Counted from the first letter of the stretch, positions 1 through 7,107 are shown. The stretch: 12,485 nt of DNA from an uncultured Shinella sp. (GCA_946481465.1 CAMLOC010000033.1:1-12485); one strand, 5' to 3'. Numbers and translations: made by a program. Notes: a model not told the origin generated them from the sequence alone.

Positions 1-350
1 CCGCCAAGGATCGCGCCCTGAAGGCGGCGGCCCGGGCGGTCGCCGAGGAGGTGCTGCGCGAGCCGGCCGTGGCAACGGCGGAGGCGGAGGCCGAGGCGGC
101 CCTCGCCGAGCCCGTGCCGCAGGCCGAGGACGCCTCCTATGAAGGATTGAGCGCGGCCGAACTGGCAGACCGGGCGATGGATCCGCTGGCAGGCGGCGAA
201 GAAACGCAGGCCGCCGCCGTCGAACCTGAAGAAGAAAAGAAAGAGCAGCCGGAGAGGGCGGGCATCGACCCGGCCTTCGATACATTCGTTTCGGGCGGGC
301 GGTCCAAGCTCGACGAAATCGACGCGCTCTTGAAAGGAGAAGGCAGTTGA
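1..350 (+). CDS. motC: MotC, periplasmic motility protein (C-terminal end, 5' truncated)
   Basis: The reading frame is open from the window edge (codons begin at base 3) to a TGA at 348-350, so about 115 C-terminal residues are visible. They are rich in Ala and Glu (low complexity) and end in a compact segment containing FDTFVSGGRSKLDEIDALLK. I call it MotC mainly from position: in Sinorhizobium-type mot operons motC directly precedes motD/fliK, and the C-terminal segment fits my memory of MotC. MotC is known in S. meliloti as a periplasmic protein that binds the periplasmic part of the MotB stator and is needed for motor rotation. The stop overlaps the start of fliK (TTGA), which suggests translational coupling. 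The N-terminal signal and main domain lie outside the window, so the family cannot be confirmed here. Confidence 0.72.
   Translation, partial: AKDRALKAAARAVAEEVLREPAVATAEAEAEAALAEPVPQAEDASYEGLSAAELADRAMDPLAGGEETQAAAVEPEEEKKEQPERAGIDPAFDTFVSGGRSKLDEIDALLKGEGS
335..349 (+). promoter_or_regulatory. Ribosome binding site that fixes the TTG start of fliK
   Basis: AGGAG at 335-339 lies seven bases before a TTG at 347-349. No ATG or GTG in the fliK frame is equally well placed, so the Shine-Dalgarno match decides the unusual TTG start. The site lies inside the last codons of motC. Confidence 0.7.
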
Positions 351-1765
351 GCACCATCGGTAGCGGGGTTTTGGGCGTCGTGCAGGGGCAGGCGCCGGCA
401 AAAGGCAAGGCCGGCCACGGCCAGGCCGCTGGCGCGTCGGAGGATGGCGGCTTCGCCAGTGCCGTCGCCAGCCTTTCCGGGCGCGAGGGTGACGGCGGGC
501 GCAAGGGCGCCCGGCTGTCGATTTCCGCGGCGGTCGGTGACGGCGTGCAGGAGGGCGCGAATGGCGACGAGGCGCGCGTGAAGATCGTGCGCCGCGACGC
601 TGCGGCGCTGGCCCAGGCCGCCGGCAAGGCCGGCGCGGATGCGGCCGAAGAGGACAGCCGGCCCTTTGACGAGAAGGCGGCCGCCTTGCTGGAGGCGGCT
701 GGCCGGCAGGGGCGCAAGGTGCAGGGCGGTGGCAAGGCCGGCGCGCAGGAGGCCGACGAAACGGCGGCAGGCGACGACGCGACGGCAACCGCCGGCATGC
801 AGGACACCGCCCCGAGCGCCGGGTCGGATGTCGGCAACCTGCTTGAAATGCTGGCGGCGCCGAACGCCATGCCGATCGACGCCGCCGTGAAGGCCGCTGC
901 GCAAGGCGCCGTTGCGGACGGCAAGGTGCAGGCTGGCGGCAAGGCATCCGCCAAGGGGGATGCGCATGCCGAGGCCGCGGCCAAGGCTGACGGCACCTCT
1001 GCGGCCGATGCCGCGGATGCCGGCGACGTGCCTCAGTCGGATACCGACCGGCTCTTCCGGCTGATCCGCGCAGACGGCAAGGGACGGGACCTCGACATGA
1101 ACCTCTCGGACAGGGGCGAGCGGGCAAGCTTCCGCGATGCCAACCCGACCGGCGCAAAGGGTGAGACCGTCACCGTAGTCGACGCGCGTCGCTATATCGG
1201 CCTTGCGCAGACCGGCAATGCGGCGGCCGTGACGACGGCGATCTCGCAGGATCCGCAATGGGCGGCCTCGCTGAGCGCCACGGGCGGGCTCAGCCATGCT
1301 GAGGCCGCGGCCACCGGCAAGGTCGTCAACACGCTGAAGATCCAGATGCACCCGGTCGAGCTCGGCCTCGTGACGGCGACGCTGCGCCTGCATGGCGACG
1401 ATCTCGTCGTCTCGCTGCAGGTGGAGACGGGCGAGGCCTATCGCCAGCTTACCGACGACCAGGACACGATCGTGCGTGCGCTGCGCGGGCAGGGCTTTGC
1501 CGTCGACCAGGTCACCGTCCAGCTCGCGCCGGCCGACAAGAGCGCCAATGCGCAGCAGCAGGGCGACAACAGCCAGAGCCAGCAGCAACAGCAGTTCTCC
1601 AATCAGCCGCAGGCCCGCGAGGGTGGCAACGGCCGCCAGGGCGGCAATGGAGAGGGCGCAGGCCATTTCGCACGCGAGGGAGCATCCCATGAAGGCAGCA
1701 CGTCGGACAACGCTCCTGGCCTCGCTGGTGGTCAGCCTCAGCGCTCTGGCGGCGTCTACCTCTGA
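347..1765 (+). CDS. fliK: FliK (formerly MotD), flagellar hook-length control protein
   Basis: 472 residues starting at TTG, in a four-base TTGA overlap with motC. Residues 1 to about 300 are a low-complexity Ala/Gly/Lys/Asp-rich region, typical of the poorly conserved FliK ruler part. Residues about 328-395 form the conserved C-terminal Flg_hook domain, with the diagnostic KIQMHPVELGLVTATL segment followed by an alternating beta/helix pattern. This domain in FliK contacts FlhB to switch export from hook to filament substrates. Residues about 402-420 are Gln-rich and the tail is Gly-rich. In S. meliloti this gene was first named motD and later reassigned as FliK by function (established knowledge). 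It sits between motC and a lytic transglycosylase gene whose first 77 bases overlap the fliK 3' end. The domain call is firm; the ruler function is inferred from the family. Confidence 0.93.
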   Translation: MSTIGSGVLGVVQGQAPAKGKAGHGQAAGASEDGGFASAVASLSGREGDGGRKGARLSISAAVGDGVQEGANGDEARVKIVRRDAAALAQAAGKAGADAAEEDSRPFDEKAAALLEAAGRQGRKVQGGGKAGAQEADETAAGDDATATAGMQDTAPSAGSDVGNLLEMLAAPNAMPIDAAVKAAAQGAVADGKVQAGGKASAKGDAHAEAAAKADGTSAADAADAGDVPQSDTDRLFRLIRADGKGRDLDMNLSDRGERASFRDANPTGAKGETVTVVDARRYIGLAQTGNAAAVTTAISQDPQWAASLSATGGLSHAEAAATGKVVNTLKIQMHPVELGLVTATLRLHGDDLVVSLQVETGEAYRQLTDDQDTIVRALRGQGFAVDQVTVQLAPADKSANAQQQGDNSQSQQQQQFSNQPQAREGGNGRQGGNGEGAGHFAREGASHEGSTSDNAPGLAGGQPQRSGGVYL

Positions 1766-2267
1766 CGCGCTGGCCGCCGTCGGCGCCTGCGAGCGGGAAA
1801 TCCTCGCCGCCGCCGCGAAATACGACATCCCCGCCGGCATCCTCTATTCCGTCGGTCTCACAGAGACCGGCCGGAAGGGATCGTTGCAGCCCTATGCCAT
1901 GAACATCGAGGGCAAGGCCTTCTTCGGCCACGACCGGCGGGATGCTCTTGCGGCATTCGAGGCGGCGCGAGCGCGCGGAGCCAAGCTGATCGACCTCGGC
2001 TGCATGCAGATCAACCACCACTTCCACGGCGACCAGTTCTCCTCGCCGGCGGAAATGTTCGACCCGCGCAAGAATGTCGAATATGCGGCGTCGTTCCTGG
2101 CGCGTCTGCATGCCCGGCACGAGACCTGGACGATGGCCGTCGCCCGCTATCATGCCGGCCCGAACAACGACCCCGCGCAGAAGCGCTATGTCTGCCGGGT
2201 GATCGCGAACTTGGTCGCGACGGGCTACGGAAGCTGGACGGCGAACGCGAAACAGTTCTGTCGATAA
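1689..2267 (+). CDS. Secreted SLT-domain lytic transglycosylase of the mot operon
   Basis: 192 residues. The frame is open further upstream, but the ATG at 1689 has a strong GAGGGAG ribosome site (1676-1682) and opens a clear signal peptide (KAARR, hydrophobic core LLASLVVSLSALAA, likely cleavage near ALA at residue 29). The mature part carries family-1 lytic transglycosylase motifs: a candidate catalytic Glu at residue 59 in GLTETGR, GCMQIN at 104-109, and AVARYHAGP at 150-158, where the usual Tyr-Asn is Tyr-His. Four cysteines (34, 105, 169, 191) could form two periplasmic disulfides. Such enzymes cleave the MurNAc-GlcNAc bond of peptidoglycan. Its place after fliK suggests a role in passing the rod through the wall or in stator anchoring. 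I do not equate it with S. meliloti MotE, which I recall as a different family encoded near flgI and flgH. Family call strong, flagellar role inferred. Confidence 0.88.
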   Translation: MKAARRTTLLASLVVSLSALAASTSDALAAVGACEREILAAAAKYDIPAGILYSVGLTETGRKGSLQPYAMNIEGKAFFGHDRRDALAAFEAARARGAKLIDLGCMQINHHFHGDQFSSPAEMFDPRKNVEYAASFLARLHARHETWTMAVARYHAGPNNDPAQKRYVCRVIANLVATGYGSWTANAKQFCR

Positions 2268-2356
2268 TTCTATTAAAAGTTGAAATTCCGGCTCCAAGGC
2301 GGCTTGTGCCGCAATGTGGCAGGAATGCGCCCCGTTTTGGGATGACAAGGATGGGC

Positions 2357-2372
2357 GTTAACCTTTGTTAAC
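2357..2372 (+). promoter_or_regulatory. GTTAAC direct repeat upstream of rem
   Basis: Two GTTAAC palindromes at 2357-2362 and 2367-2372 are ten bases apart, one helical turn. TTAA is rare in this GC-rich window, yet at least six copies lie between 2273 and 2457. The spacing is TTAA-N6-TTAA, one base short of the CtrA consensus, so this could be a weak CtrA site or an operator for another regulator such as VisNR. No binding can be shown from sequence. Confidence 0.35.
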
Positions 2373-2387
2373 TTTTCCACCGTAAAA

Positions 2388-2418
2388 TTGTGGCAAATTC
2401 CGATTAAGCATACTATAT
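2388..2418 (+). promoter_or_regulatory. Candidate rem promoter (CTATAT -10 box, weak -35)
   Basis: CTATAT at 2413-2418 equals the -10 consensus reported for sigma-70 promoters of S. meliloti (CTTGAC-N17-CTATAT). The -35 region is poor: GTGGCA at 17 bases spacing or TTGTGG at 19. A strong -10 with a weak -35 fits an activator-dependent promoter, and rem of S. meliloti is known to be activated by VisNR. The start would lie near 2425, giving a leader of about 120 bases. Confidence 0.45.
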
Positions 2419-2442
2419 GTAGATCAAATCGGCACGCAAATC

Positions 2443-2457
2443 TTAATCAACTGTTAA
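2443..2457 (+). promoter_or_regulatory. Candidate CtrA binding site in the rem leader
   Basis: TTAA at 2443-2446 and TTAA at 2454-2457 are separated by exactly seven bases (TCAACTG), matching the alphaproteobacterial CtrA core TTAA-N7-TTAA. The consensus final C is T here. It lies about 90 bases before the rem start codon, and downstream of the candidate -10 box, so if both are real CtrA could repress that promoter. Alternatively it could cover the -35 of a second promoter with a -10 near 2477. Confidence 0.45.
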
Positions 2458-2536
2458 TTCCACCCAGTCACTTCCTCTAGTTGCCGGTGATTCGCCCGAT
2501 TCGTACCACTGCCTGAACGAAACACCACACTGATTC

Positions 2537-2541
2537 GGAGG
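2537..2541 (+). promoter_or_regulatory. Ribosome binding site of rem
   Basis: A full GGAGG stands seven bases before the ATG at 2549, the best ribosome site in the window. It supports that ATG as the start and suggests efficient translation of the regulator. Confidence 0.75.
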
Positions 2542-2548
2542 CGGACGA

Positions 2549-3223
2549 ATGATCGTAGTGGTTGATGAGCGCGAGCTCGTTAAGGACGGCTATACTTCTC
2601 TTTTTGGTCGCGAGGGCGTGCCCTCGACGGGGTTCGATCCCCGTGAATTCGGCGAGTGGGTGAACACCGCCGCCGATTCCGATATCGACGCGGTCGAGGC
2701 ATTCCTGATCGGCCAGGGCCAGCTCTCCATGGAACTGCCGCGCGCGATCCGTGATCGCTCGCAGGCCCCGGTGATCGCGGTCAGCGATACGCCCTCCCTC
2801 GAAACCACCCTGGCTCTCTTCGACAGCGGCGTCGACGACGTCGTGCGCAAGCCGGTGCATCCCCGTGAGATCCTGGCCCGTGCGGCGGCCATCCGGCGGC
2901 GCCTGAAGGCACTGTCCAACTACACCGATATCGGCCCGATCCGGGTCTTCTCCGACGGCCGCGATCCCGAGATCGCCGGCGACGTCTTCCCCCTGCCGCG
3001 CCGCGAGCGCCGCATCCTGGAATATTTGGTCGCCAACCGCGGCCGCCGGCTCTCCAAGACCCAGATCTTCAACGCGATCTACGGCATCTTCGACGAAGAC
3101 GTCGAGGAGAACGTGGTCGAAAGCCACATCAGCAAGCTGCGCAAGAAGCTGCGCAAGAAGCTCGGTTTCGACCCGATCGATTCCAAGCGCTTCCTCGGCT
3201 ACTGCATCGACTGGCAGGGCTGA
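2549..3223 (+). CDS. rem: Rem, atypical OmpR-type activator of motility genes
   Basis: 224 residues, close to the known Rem length. The N-terminal part (about 1-120) has a receiver-like fold: an acidic pair at D6-E7, a conserved Lys-Pro at 101-102 in [10 protein letters not shown], and GVDDVV before it. Where the phosphoacceptor Asp should be (around residue 52, after the third strand) the sequence reads AFLIGQ, so the normal phosphorylation site is missing. Residues about 143-222 are an OmpR/PhoB winged helix, with [19 protein letters not shown], then [13 protein letters not shown] as recognition helix and FLGYCI as wing. In S. meliloti Rem is an OmpR-like regulator that activates flagellar, motility and chemotaxis genes during exponential growth under VisNR control; its receiver lacks the standard Asp (established knowledge). 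It stands alone between two gaps, immediately before the flgE group it probably drives. Confidence 0.93.
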   Translation: MIVVVDERELVKDGYTSLFGREGVPSTGFDPREFGEWVNTAADSDIDAVEAFLIGQGQLSMELPRAIRDRSQAPVIAVSDTPSLETTLALFDSGVDDVVRKPVHPREILARAAAIRRRLKALSNYTDIGPIRVFSDGRDPEIAGDVFPLPRRERRILEYLVANRGRRLSKTQIFNAIYGIFDEDVEENVVESHISKLRKKLRKKLGFDPIDSKRFLGYCIDWQG

Positions 3224-3268
3224 AACGACATTGCCGGCCGGCGGGGAAGGCGGACCCCGCAGCCAGCT

Positions 3269-3308
3269 TCACGCAAGGCCCGTCCCATAGGGTTCCAGTG
3301 ACGAGACG
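3269..3308 (+). promoter_or_regulatory. Candidate flgE promoter/operator, sharing motifs with the flhA upstream region
   Basis: TCACGCAAG (3269-3277), ten bases, then TAGG (3288-3291), followed by TGACGAGACG at 3299-3308. The same two elements occur in the same order before flhA (TCGCGCAAG-N10-TAGG and TGACGAGACG). The second element ends 14 bases before the flgE ATG. It looks like neither a sigma-70 nor a sigma-54 promoter, so a common activator, possibly Rem, is my inference. Confidence 0.35.
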
Positions 3309-3322
3309 AACGGGGAAATGAC

Positions 3323-4594
3323 ATGAGCCTCTACGGTACGATGAGAACGGGTGTTTCCGGCATGAATGCGCAGGCGAACCGCCTGAGCACGGTTGCCGAC
3401 AACATCGCCAACGCGAACACGACGGGCTACAAGAAAGCCTCGACCCAGTTCTCCTCGCTGATCCTGCCCTCCACCGGCGGCGCCTACAATTCCGGCGGCG
3501 TCAACACGGATGTGCGCTATTCCATCTCCGCCCAGGGCACCTTCACCTACACGACCTCGGCGACCGACCTTGCTATCAACGGCAAGGGCTTCTTCATCGT
3601 CCAGGGTTCCGACGGCGTCGAATACATGACGCGCGCCGGCGCCTTCACGCCGATGAGCGACGGCACGCTGCAGAATTCCTCCGGCTTCACGCTGATGGGC
3701 TATCCCTATTCCTCGACCGAGGATCCGACGATCGTCATCAACGGCTTTGCCGGCCTGGAACAGATCAACCTCGCCTCCGGCGAGCTGAACGTGAAGGCCT
3801 CCGAAAGCGGCTACCTGCACACCAACCTGCCGTCGAACGAGGATGTTGGCTTTACCAAGTCGACCTCCCTTGTGGCCTATGACAGCCTTGGCAACACCCG
3901 CAAGCTCGATTTCACCTATACGAAGGTGGACACGGCGACCAACGAGTGGACCGTCGCCGTAACGTACACGGATCCGGATACCGGCGACATCTACGACATG
4001 TCGGCTGCTCCTCCGGCAACCGTCGCTTCCGCCGCGGCTGCGACGCAGACGACCCTCAATTTTGACGCTGACGGCAAGCTCGATCCCTCGAGCCCGACCG
4101 AGCTGATCATCAACGAACTGGCGATCAGCGGCGGCGTCCTGAAGGATATGAAGATCTCCATCGGCGGCGAAGGCGGCGGCAGCACGCAGCTTGCCGCGGA
4201 CTTCGCGGCCAAGGGCGATATCGACGGCATCGGCCCGAGCGGCGTTGCCGGCTACGAGATCAGCGATGACGGCATCGTCTACCTCAAGTACGAGAACGGC
4301 GACCTTGCGCCGAAGTACCGTATCGCCATGGCGAACGTGCAGAGCCCGGACAATCTCAAGCCGCTGCCGGGCAATGTCTACGCGCAGAGCAGCGATTCGG
4401 GCGTTGTCGTCATGGGTTACGCCGGCAACGGCGGCTACGGCACGATCATCTCCGGCGCGCTCGAAGACTCCAACGTCGACATCGCGGAGGAGCTGACGAG
4501 CATGATCGAATCGCAGCGCAACTACACGGCCAACTCGAAGGTCTTCCAGACCGGTTCCGAGCTGATGGAAGTCCTCGTCAATCTGAAGAGATAA
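3323..4594 (+). CDS. flgE: FlgE, flagellar hook protein
   Basis: 423 residues, within the usual FlgE range. The N-terminus (MSLYGTMRTGVSGMNAQ, then STVADNIANANTTGYKK at about 21-37) is the Flg_bb_rod axial motif. The C-terminus (EELTSMIESQRNYTANSKVF to the end) is the matching C-terminal axial helix. About residues 80-370 form the variable beta-rich outer domains; the repeated LDFTYTK and YEISDDGIVYLKYENGD parts are typical of the FlgE body. The protein is exported through the flagellar type III gate and polymerises into the curved hook. A GGGGA ribosome site lies six bases before the ATG. It heads a run of genes extending to fliQ. Identification is firm. Confidence 0.96.
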   Translation: MSLYGTMRTGVSGMNAQANRLSTVADNIANANTTGYKKASTQFSSLILPSTGGAYNSGGVNTDVRYSISAQGTFTYTTSATDLAINGKGFFIVQGSDGVEYMTRAGAFTPMSDGTLQNSSGFTLMGYPYSSTEDPTIVINGFAGLEQINLASGELNVKASESGYLHTNLPSNEDVGFTKSTSLVAYDSLGNTRKLDFTYTKVDTATNEWTVAVTYTDPDTGDIYDMSAAPPATVASAAAATQTTLNFDADGKLDPSSPTELIINELAISGGVLKDMKISIGGEGGGSTQLAADFAAKGDIDGIGPSGVAGYEISDDGIVYLKYENGDLAPKYRIAMANVQSPDNLKPLPGNVYAQSSDSGVVVMGYAGNGGYGTIISGALEDSNVDIAEELTSMIESQRNYTANSKVFQTGSELMEVLVNLKR

Positions 4595-4638
4595 GCCGGC
4601 ATGACGCCGCGCGTGCATTCGAGAGTTAGGTAGATCCG

Positions 4639-6060
4639 ATGTCGCTTTCAGCAGCAATGAAGACTGCTCAGTCCAGCTTCTCCAACGTGGGCCTGCAATC
4701 GGCCGTCGCGTCGAAGAACATTGCCAATGCAAGCAACCCGAACTACGCACGCCGCGCGGCGATCCTCGCCACGGCGTCCTCCGGTGCCACCGTGGTGGAT
4801 ACCCAGCGCGCCCAGAACGAGGCACTGCTGAAGCAGAACCTGCTCTCGATCTCCAAGTCGAGCGGTCAGGACATACTGCTGTCGGGCCTCACGCAGATGA
4901 AGATGATGCTGGGCGGCGAGGATTACGAACTCGCCCCCTCCACCTATCTTGCGAAGCTGCGCGACGATCTCCAGACCTTCGCCGACAAGCCGAGCGAAGT
5001 CTCGCTGGCCGAGACGGTCGTCGCGGATGCCATCGACGTCGCCAATTCGCTGAACAGCACGTCGAACGCCCTGCAGAAGCTCAGGGCCGAGGCGGATGCG
5101 GATATCGAGACGGCGGTGGTGGAACTCAACCGCCTGCTCACCGAATTCACCACCTACAACGACAAGGTCCGCCAGGGCACGGCCGCCGGCACCGACGTCA
5201 ACGACGCGCTCGACCAGCGCGACAAGCTGCTGACGGAAATCTCGGCCATCGTCGGCGTCACCGCCGTCAACCGCACGAACAACGACCTCGCGCTCTATAC
5301 CAGCGACGGCACGGTGCTGTTCGAGACGGTGCCGCGCACCGTGAGCTTCCAGTCGACCACCACCTTCACCGCGGCGGTCGACGGCAACCAGGTTCTCATC
5401 GACGGCGTGCCGGTCCAGGCGGGCGACGGCGGCAATACCAGCGCGCAAGGCTCGCTCGCGGCCCTTCTGCAGGTCCGCGACTATGTCGCGCCGACCTTCC
5501 AGAAGCAGCTCGACGAGATCGCGCGTGGCGTGATCGAGGTGTTTTCCGAAGGGGCGGGTATCGAGGGGCTCTTCAGCAGCAACGGCCTGCCCGCCGTGAC
5601 GGATCCGGGCCTCGCCGCCGTCATCAAGGTCGATTCGCGGGTCATCTCCAGCGAGGGCGGCGATCCTTCGCTGCTGCGCGACGGCATCAATTCCATCGTC
5701 AATCCCGGCTCGCCTCCGCTCGCCAGCTTTTCGGATCTGCTGAACGGTTACGCGACCGAGCTGGAAGCGCAAAGGCCATTTGACGCGGCTGCCGCGATCG
5801 AAACGAATGCGACGCTGCTGTCCTTCTCGACCAGTTCGGTCGGCTGGCTGGAACAGATCCGCAGCGCTGCGACGACGGCGGGGGACGACAAGGCCGCGCT
5901 GCTCGGTCGCACCCAGGAAGCCCTTCTCAATGTGACGGCCGTCAGCCTCGACGAGGAGCTGGCGCTGCTTCTCGATCTCGAGCAATCCTACAAGGCGTCG
6001 GCCAAACTCGTGGCAGCGGTGGACGAGATGATCACTGCCCTCCTTCAGGCGGCGGGGTAA
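4639..6060 (+). CDS. flgK: FlgK, hook-filament junction protein 1 (HAP1)
   Basis: 473 residues, shorter than the roughly 550 of enterobacterial FlgK but usual for rhizobia. The N-terminal axial motif SKNIANASNPNYARR is at residues 25-39. The C-terminal D0 helix reads VSLDEELALLLDLEQSYKASAKLV. The centre contains a helical D1 part (about 60-190, with the DVNDALDQRDKLLTEIS segment typical of FlgK) and a beta-rich variable part (about 200-330). FlgK is the first of two junction proteins between hook and filament. The ribosome site is weak (AGGT at 4628-4631, seven bases before the ATG). The start is 44 bases after the flgE stop, so co-transcription with flgE is likely. Confidence 0.94.
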   Translation: MSLSAAMKTAQSSFSNVGLQSAVASKNIANASNPNYARRAAILATASSGATVVDTQRAQNEALLKQNLLSISKSSGQDILLSGLTQMKMMLGGEDYELAPSTYLAKLRDDLQTFADKPSEVSLAETVVADAIDVANSLNSTSNALQKLRAEADADIETAVVELNRLLTEFTTYNDKVRQGTAAGTDVNDALDQRDKLLTEISAIVGVTAVNRTNNDLALYTSDGTVLFETVPRTVSFQSTTTFTAAVDGNQVLIDGVPVQAGDGGNTSAQGSLAALLQVRDYVAPTFQKQLDEIARGVIEVFSEGAGIEGLFSSNGLPAVTDPGLAAVIKVDSRVISSEGGDPSLLRDGINSIVNPGSPPLASFSDLLNGYATELEAQRPFDAAAAIETNATLLSFSTSSVGWLEQIRSAATTAGDDKAALLGRTQEALLNVTAVSLDEELALLLDLEQSYKASAKLVAAVDEMITALLQAAG

Positions 6061-6063
6061 GTT

Positions 6064-7107
6064 ATGAAGACTTCTTTCGTTTCCAACATGTCCCTGCAAA
6101 ATGCGATGCGGCTCACCGTGGCCAGCGCGCAGAAGGAGATGTTGCAGCTCCAGGAAGAAACGGTCACCGGCCGTTATGCCGATGTCGGCGCCGAGCTCGG
6201 CGCCAAGACCGCGCGCACGCTGAACCTGCACCGCGATCTCCAGCGCATGGAATCGCTGAAGAGCACCAACGCGCTGACGACGCAGCGCCTGGCCGCCTCG
6301 CAGGAGGCGCTCGGCCAGATGTCGACGGCGGCGAACGATGCGATGGGCGTGCTGATCGCGCTGTCCGGCATCACCTCGCAGGACCAGCTCGACCTTGCCA
6401 AGGAAAACCTCGGCAACGCGCTTTCCACCTTCACCGCGGCCGCCAACACCTCGTTCAGCGGCGAATATCTCTTCGCGGGCATCAATACCGACGTGACGCC
6501 GCTGAAGGACTATTTGCAGGAATCGCCGGCCTCGGATGCGAAGACCGCCTTCGACGCCCTCTACGCGGTCCATTTCAGCGCGACGGCCGACGAGGACATC
6601 ACGCCGGCGCAGATGCAGGCGTTCATAGACGACCTCGAAACCAGTTTCATGGGGGCCGACTGGAATACGGACTGGTCGGAGGCTTCCGACGAGAACATGC
6701 AGAGCCGCATCAGCGCCGCAGAAACCGTCCAGAGCTCCACCAACACCAATGTCGACGGCATGCGCTACATGGCGCTCGGCCTCGTGATCGGACAGGAACT
6801 GCTGGCGCGCGGCATCAGCGAAGATGCCCGCAAGACCGTCAGCGATGCGTCGATCGACTATATGGGCCGGGCGATTTCCGGCATCGACGGCGAACGCTCG
6901 AAACTCGGCATCTCCGAATCGCGCGTCAGCCAGGCCAATACGTCGCTCGATGCGCAGATCACCATTCTGACCACAAGCATCAACGACATGGAAGGCATCG
7001 ATACCTACGAGGCGGCGACCCGCGTCACCACGCTCGAATCGCAGCTTTCGCTTGCCTACACGCTCACGTCGAGGATCCAGAACCTGAGCCTATTGAACTA
7101 CCTCTGA
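6064..7107 (+). CDS. flgL: FlgL, hook-filament junction protein 3 (HAP3)
   Basis: 347 residues, flagellin-like. The N-terminal helix ([19 protein letters not shown], then [11 protein letters not shown]) and the C-terminal helix ([24 protein letters not shown] region) are the conserved terminal D0/D1 parts shared by flagellins and FlgL. The segment [16 protein letters not shown] around residues 135-150 is typical of FlgL rather than flagellin. FlgL forms the second junction ring onto which flagellin is added. The ATG is three bases after the flgK stop, so the two genes are co-transcribed and probably coupled. A hairpin (7099-7121) covers the stop codon. Confidence 0.94.
   Translation: MKTSFVSNMSLQNAMRLTVASAQKEMLQLQEETVTGRYADVGAELGAKTARTLNLHRDLQRMESLKSTNALTTQRLAASQEALGQMSTAANDAMGVLIALSGITSQDQLDLAKENLGNALSTFTAAANTSFSGEYLFAGINTDVTPLKDYLQESPASDAKTAFDALYAVHFSATADEDITPAQMQAFIDDLETSFMGADWNTDWSEASDENMQSRISAAETVQSSTNTNVDGMRYMALGLVIGQELLARGISEDARKTVSDASIDYMGRAISGIDGERSKLGISESRVSQANTSLDAQITILTTSINDMEGIDTYEAATRVTTLESQLSLAYTLTSRIQNLSLLNYL

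Noticed and set aside
1552..1605. CAG/CAA repeats in fliK as a phase-variable tract
   Set aside because: The Gln codons are mixed and interrupted, and length change in triplets would not switch the frame; ordinary low-complexity linker.
1392..1688. In-frame upstream extension of the transglycosylase gene inside fliK
   Set aside because: It would bury the signal peptide, and it is Arg/Ser-rich shadow sequence; the ATG at 1689 has a strong ribosome site and opens the signal peptide.
137..1840. Minus-strand open frame opposite motC and fliK (567 codons)
   Set aside because: Shadow of Ala/Gly-rich fliK; no recognisable domain, and the + strand frame has a firm Flg_hook domain.
3233..3260. GCCGGCCGGC palindrome and GCGGGG/CCCCGC hairpin after rem as a terminator
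   Set aside because: The stem is only six pairs with an eight-base loop and no T run follows. It may be a weak structure, but I cannot call it a terminator.
3269..4825. Minus-strand open frame opposite flgE (518 codons)
   Set aside because: Composition typical of a complementary-strand shadow; flgE is certain.
4648..6573. Minus-strand open frame opposite flgK and flgL (641 codons)
   Set aside because: Same cause: Arg/Gly/Val-rich composition, no ribosome site or domain, fully opposite recognised genes.
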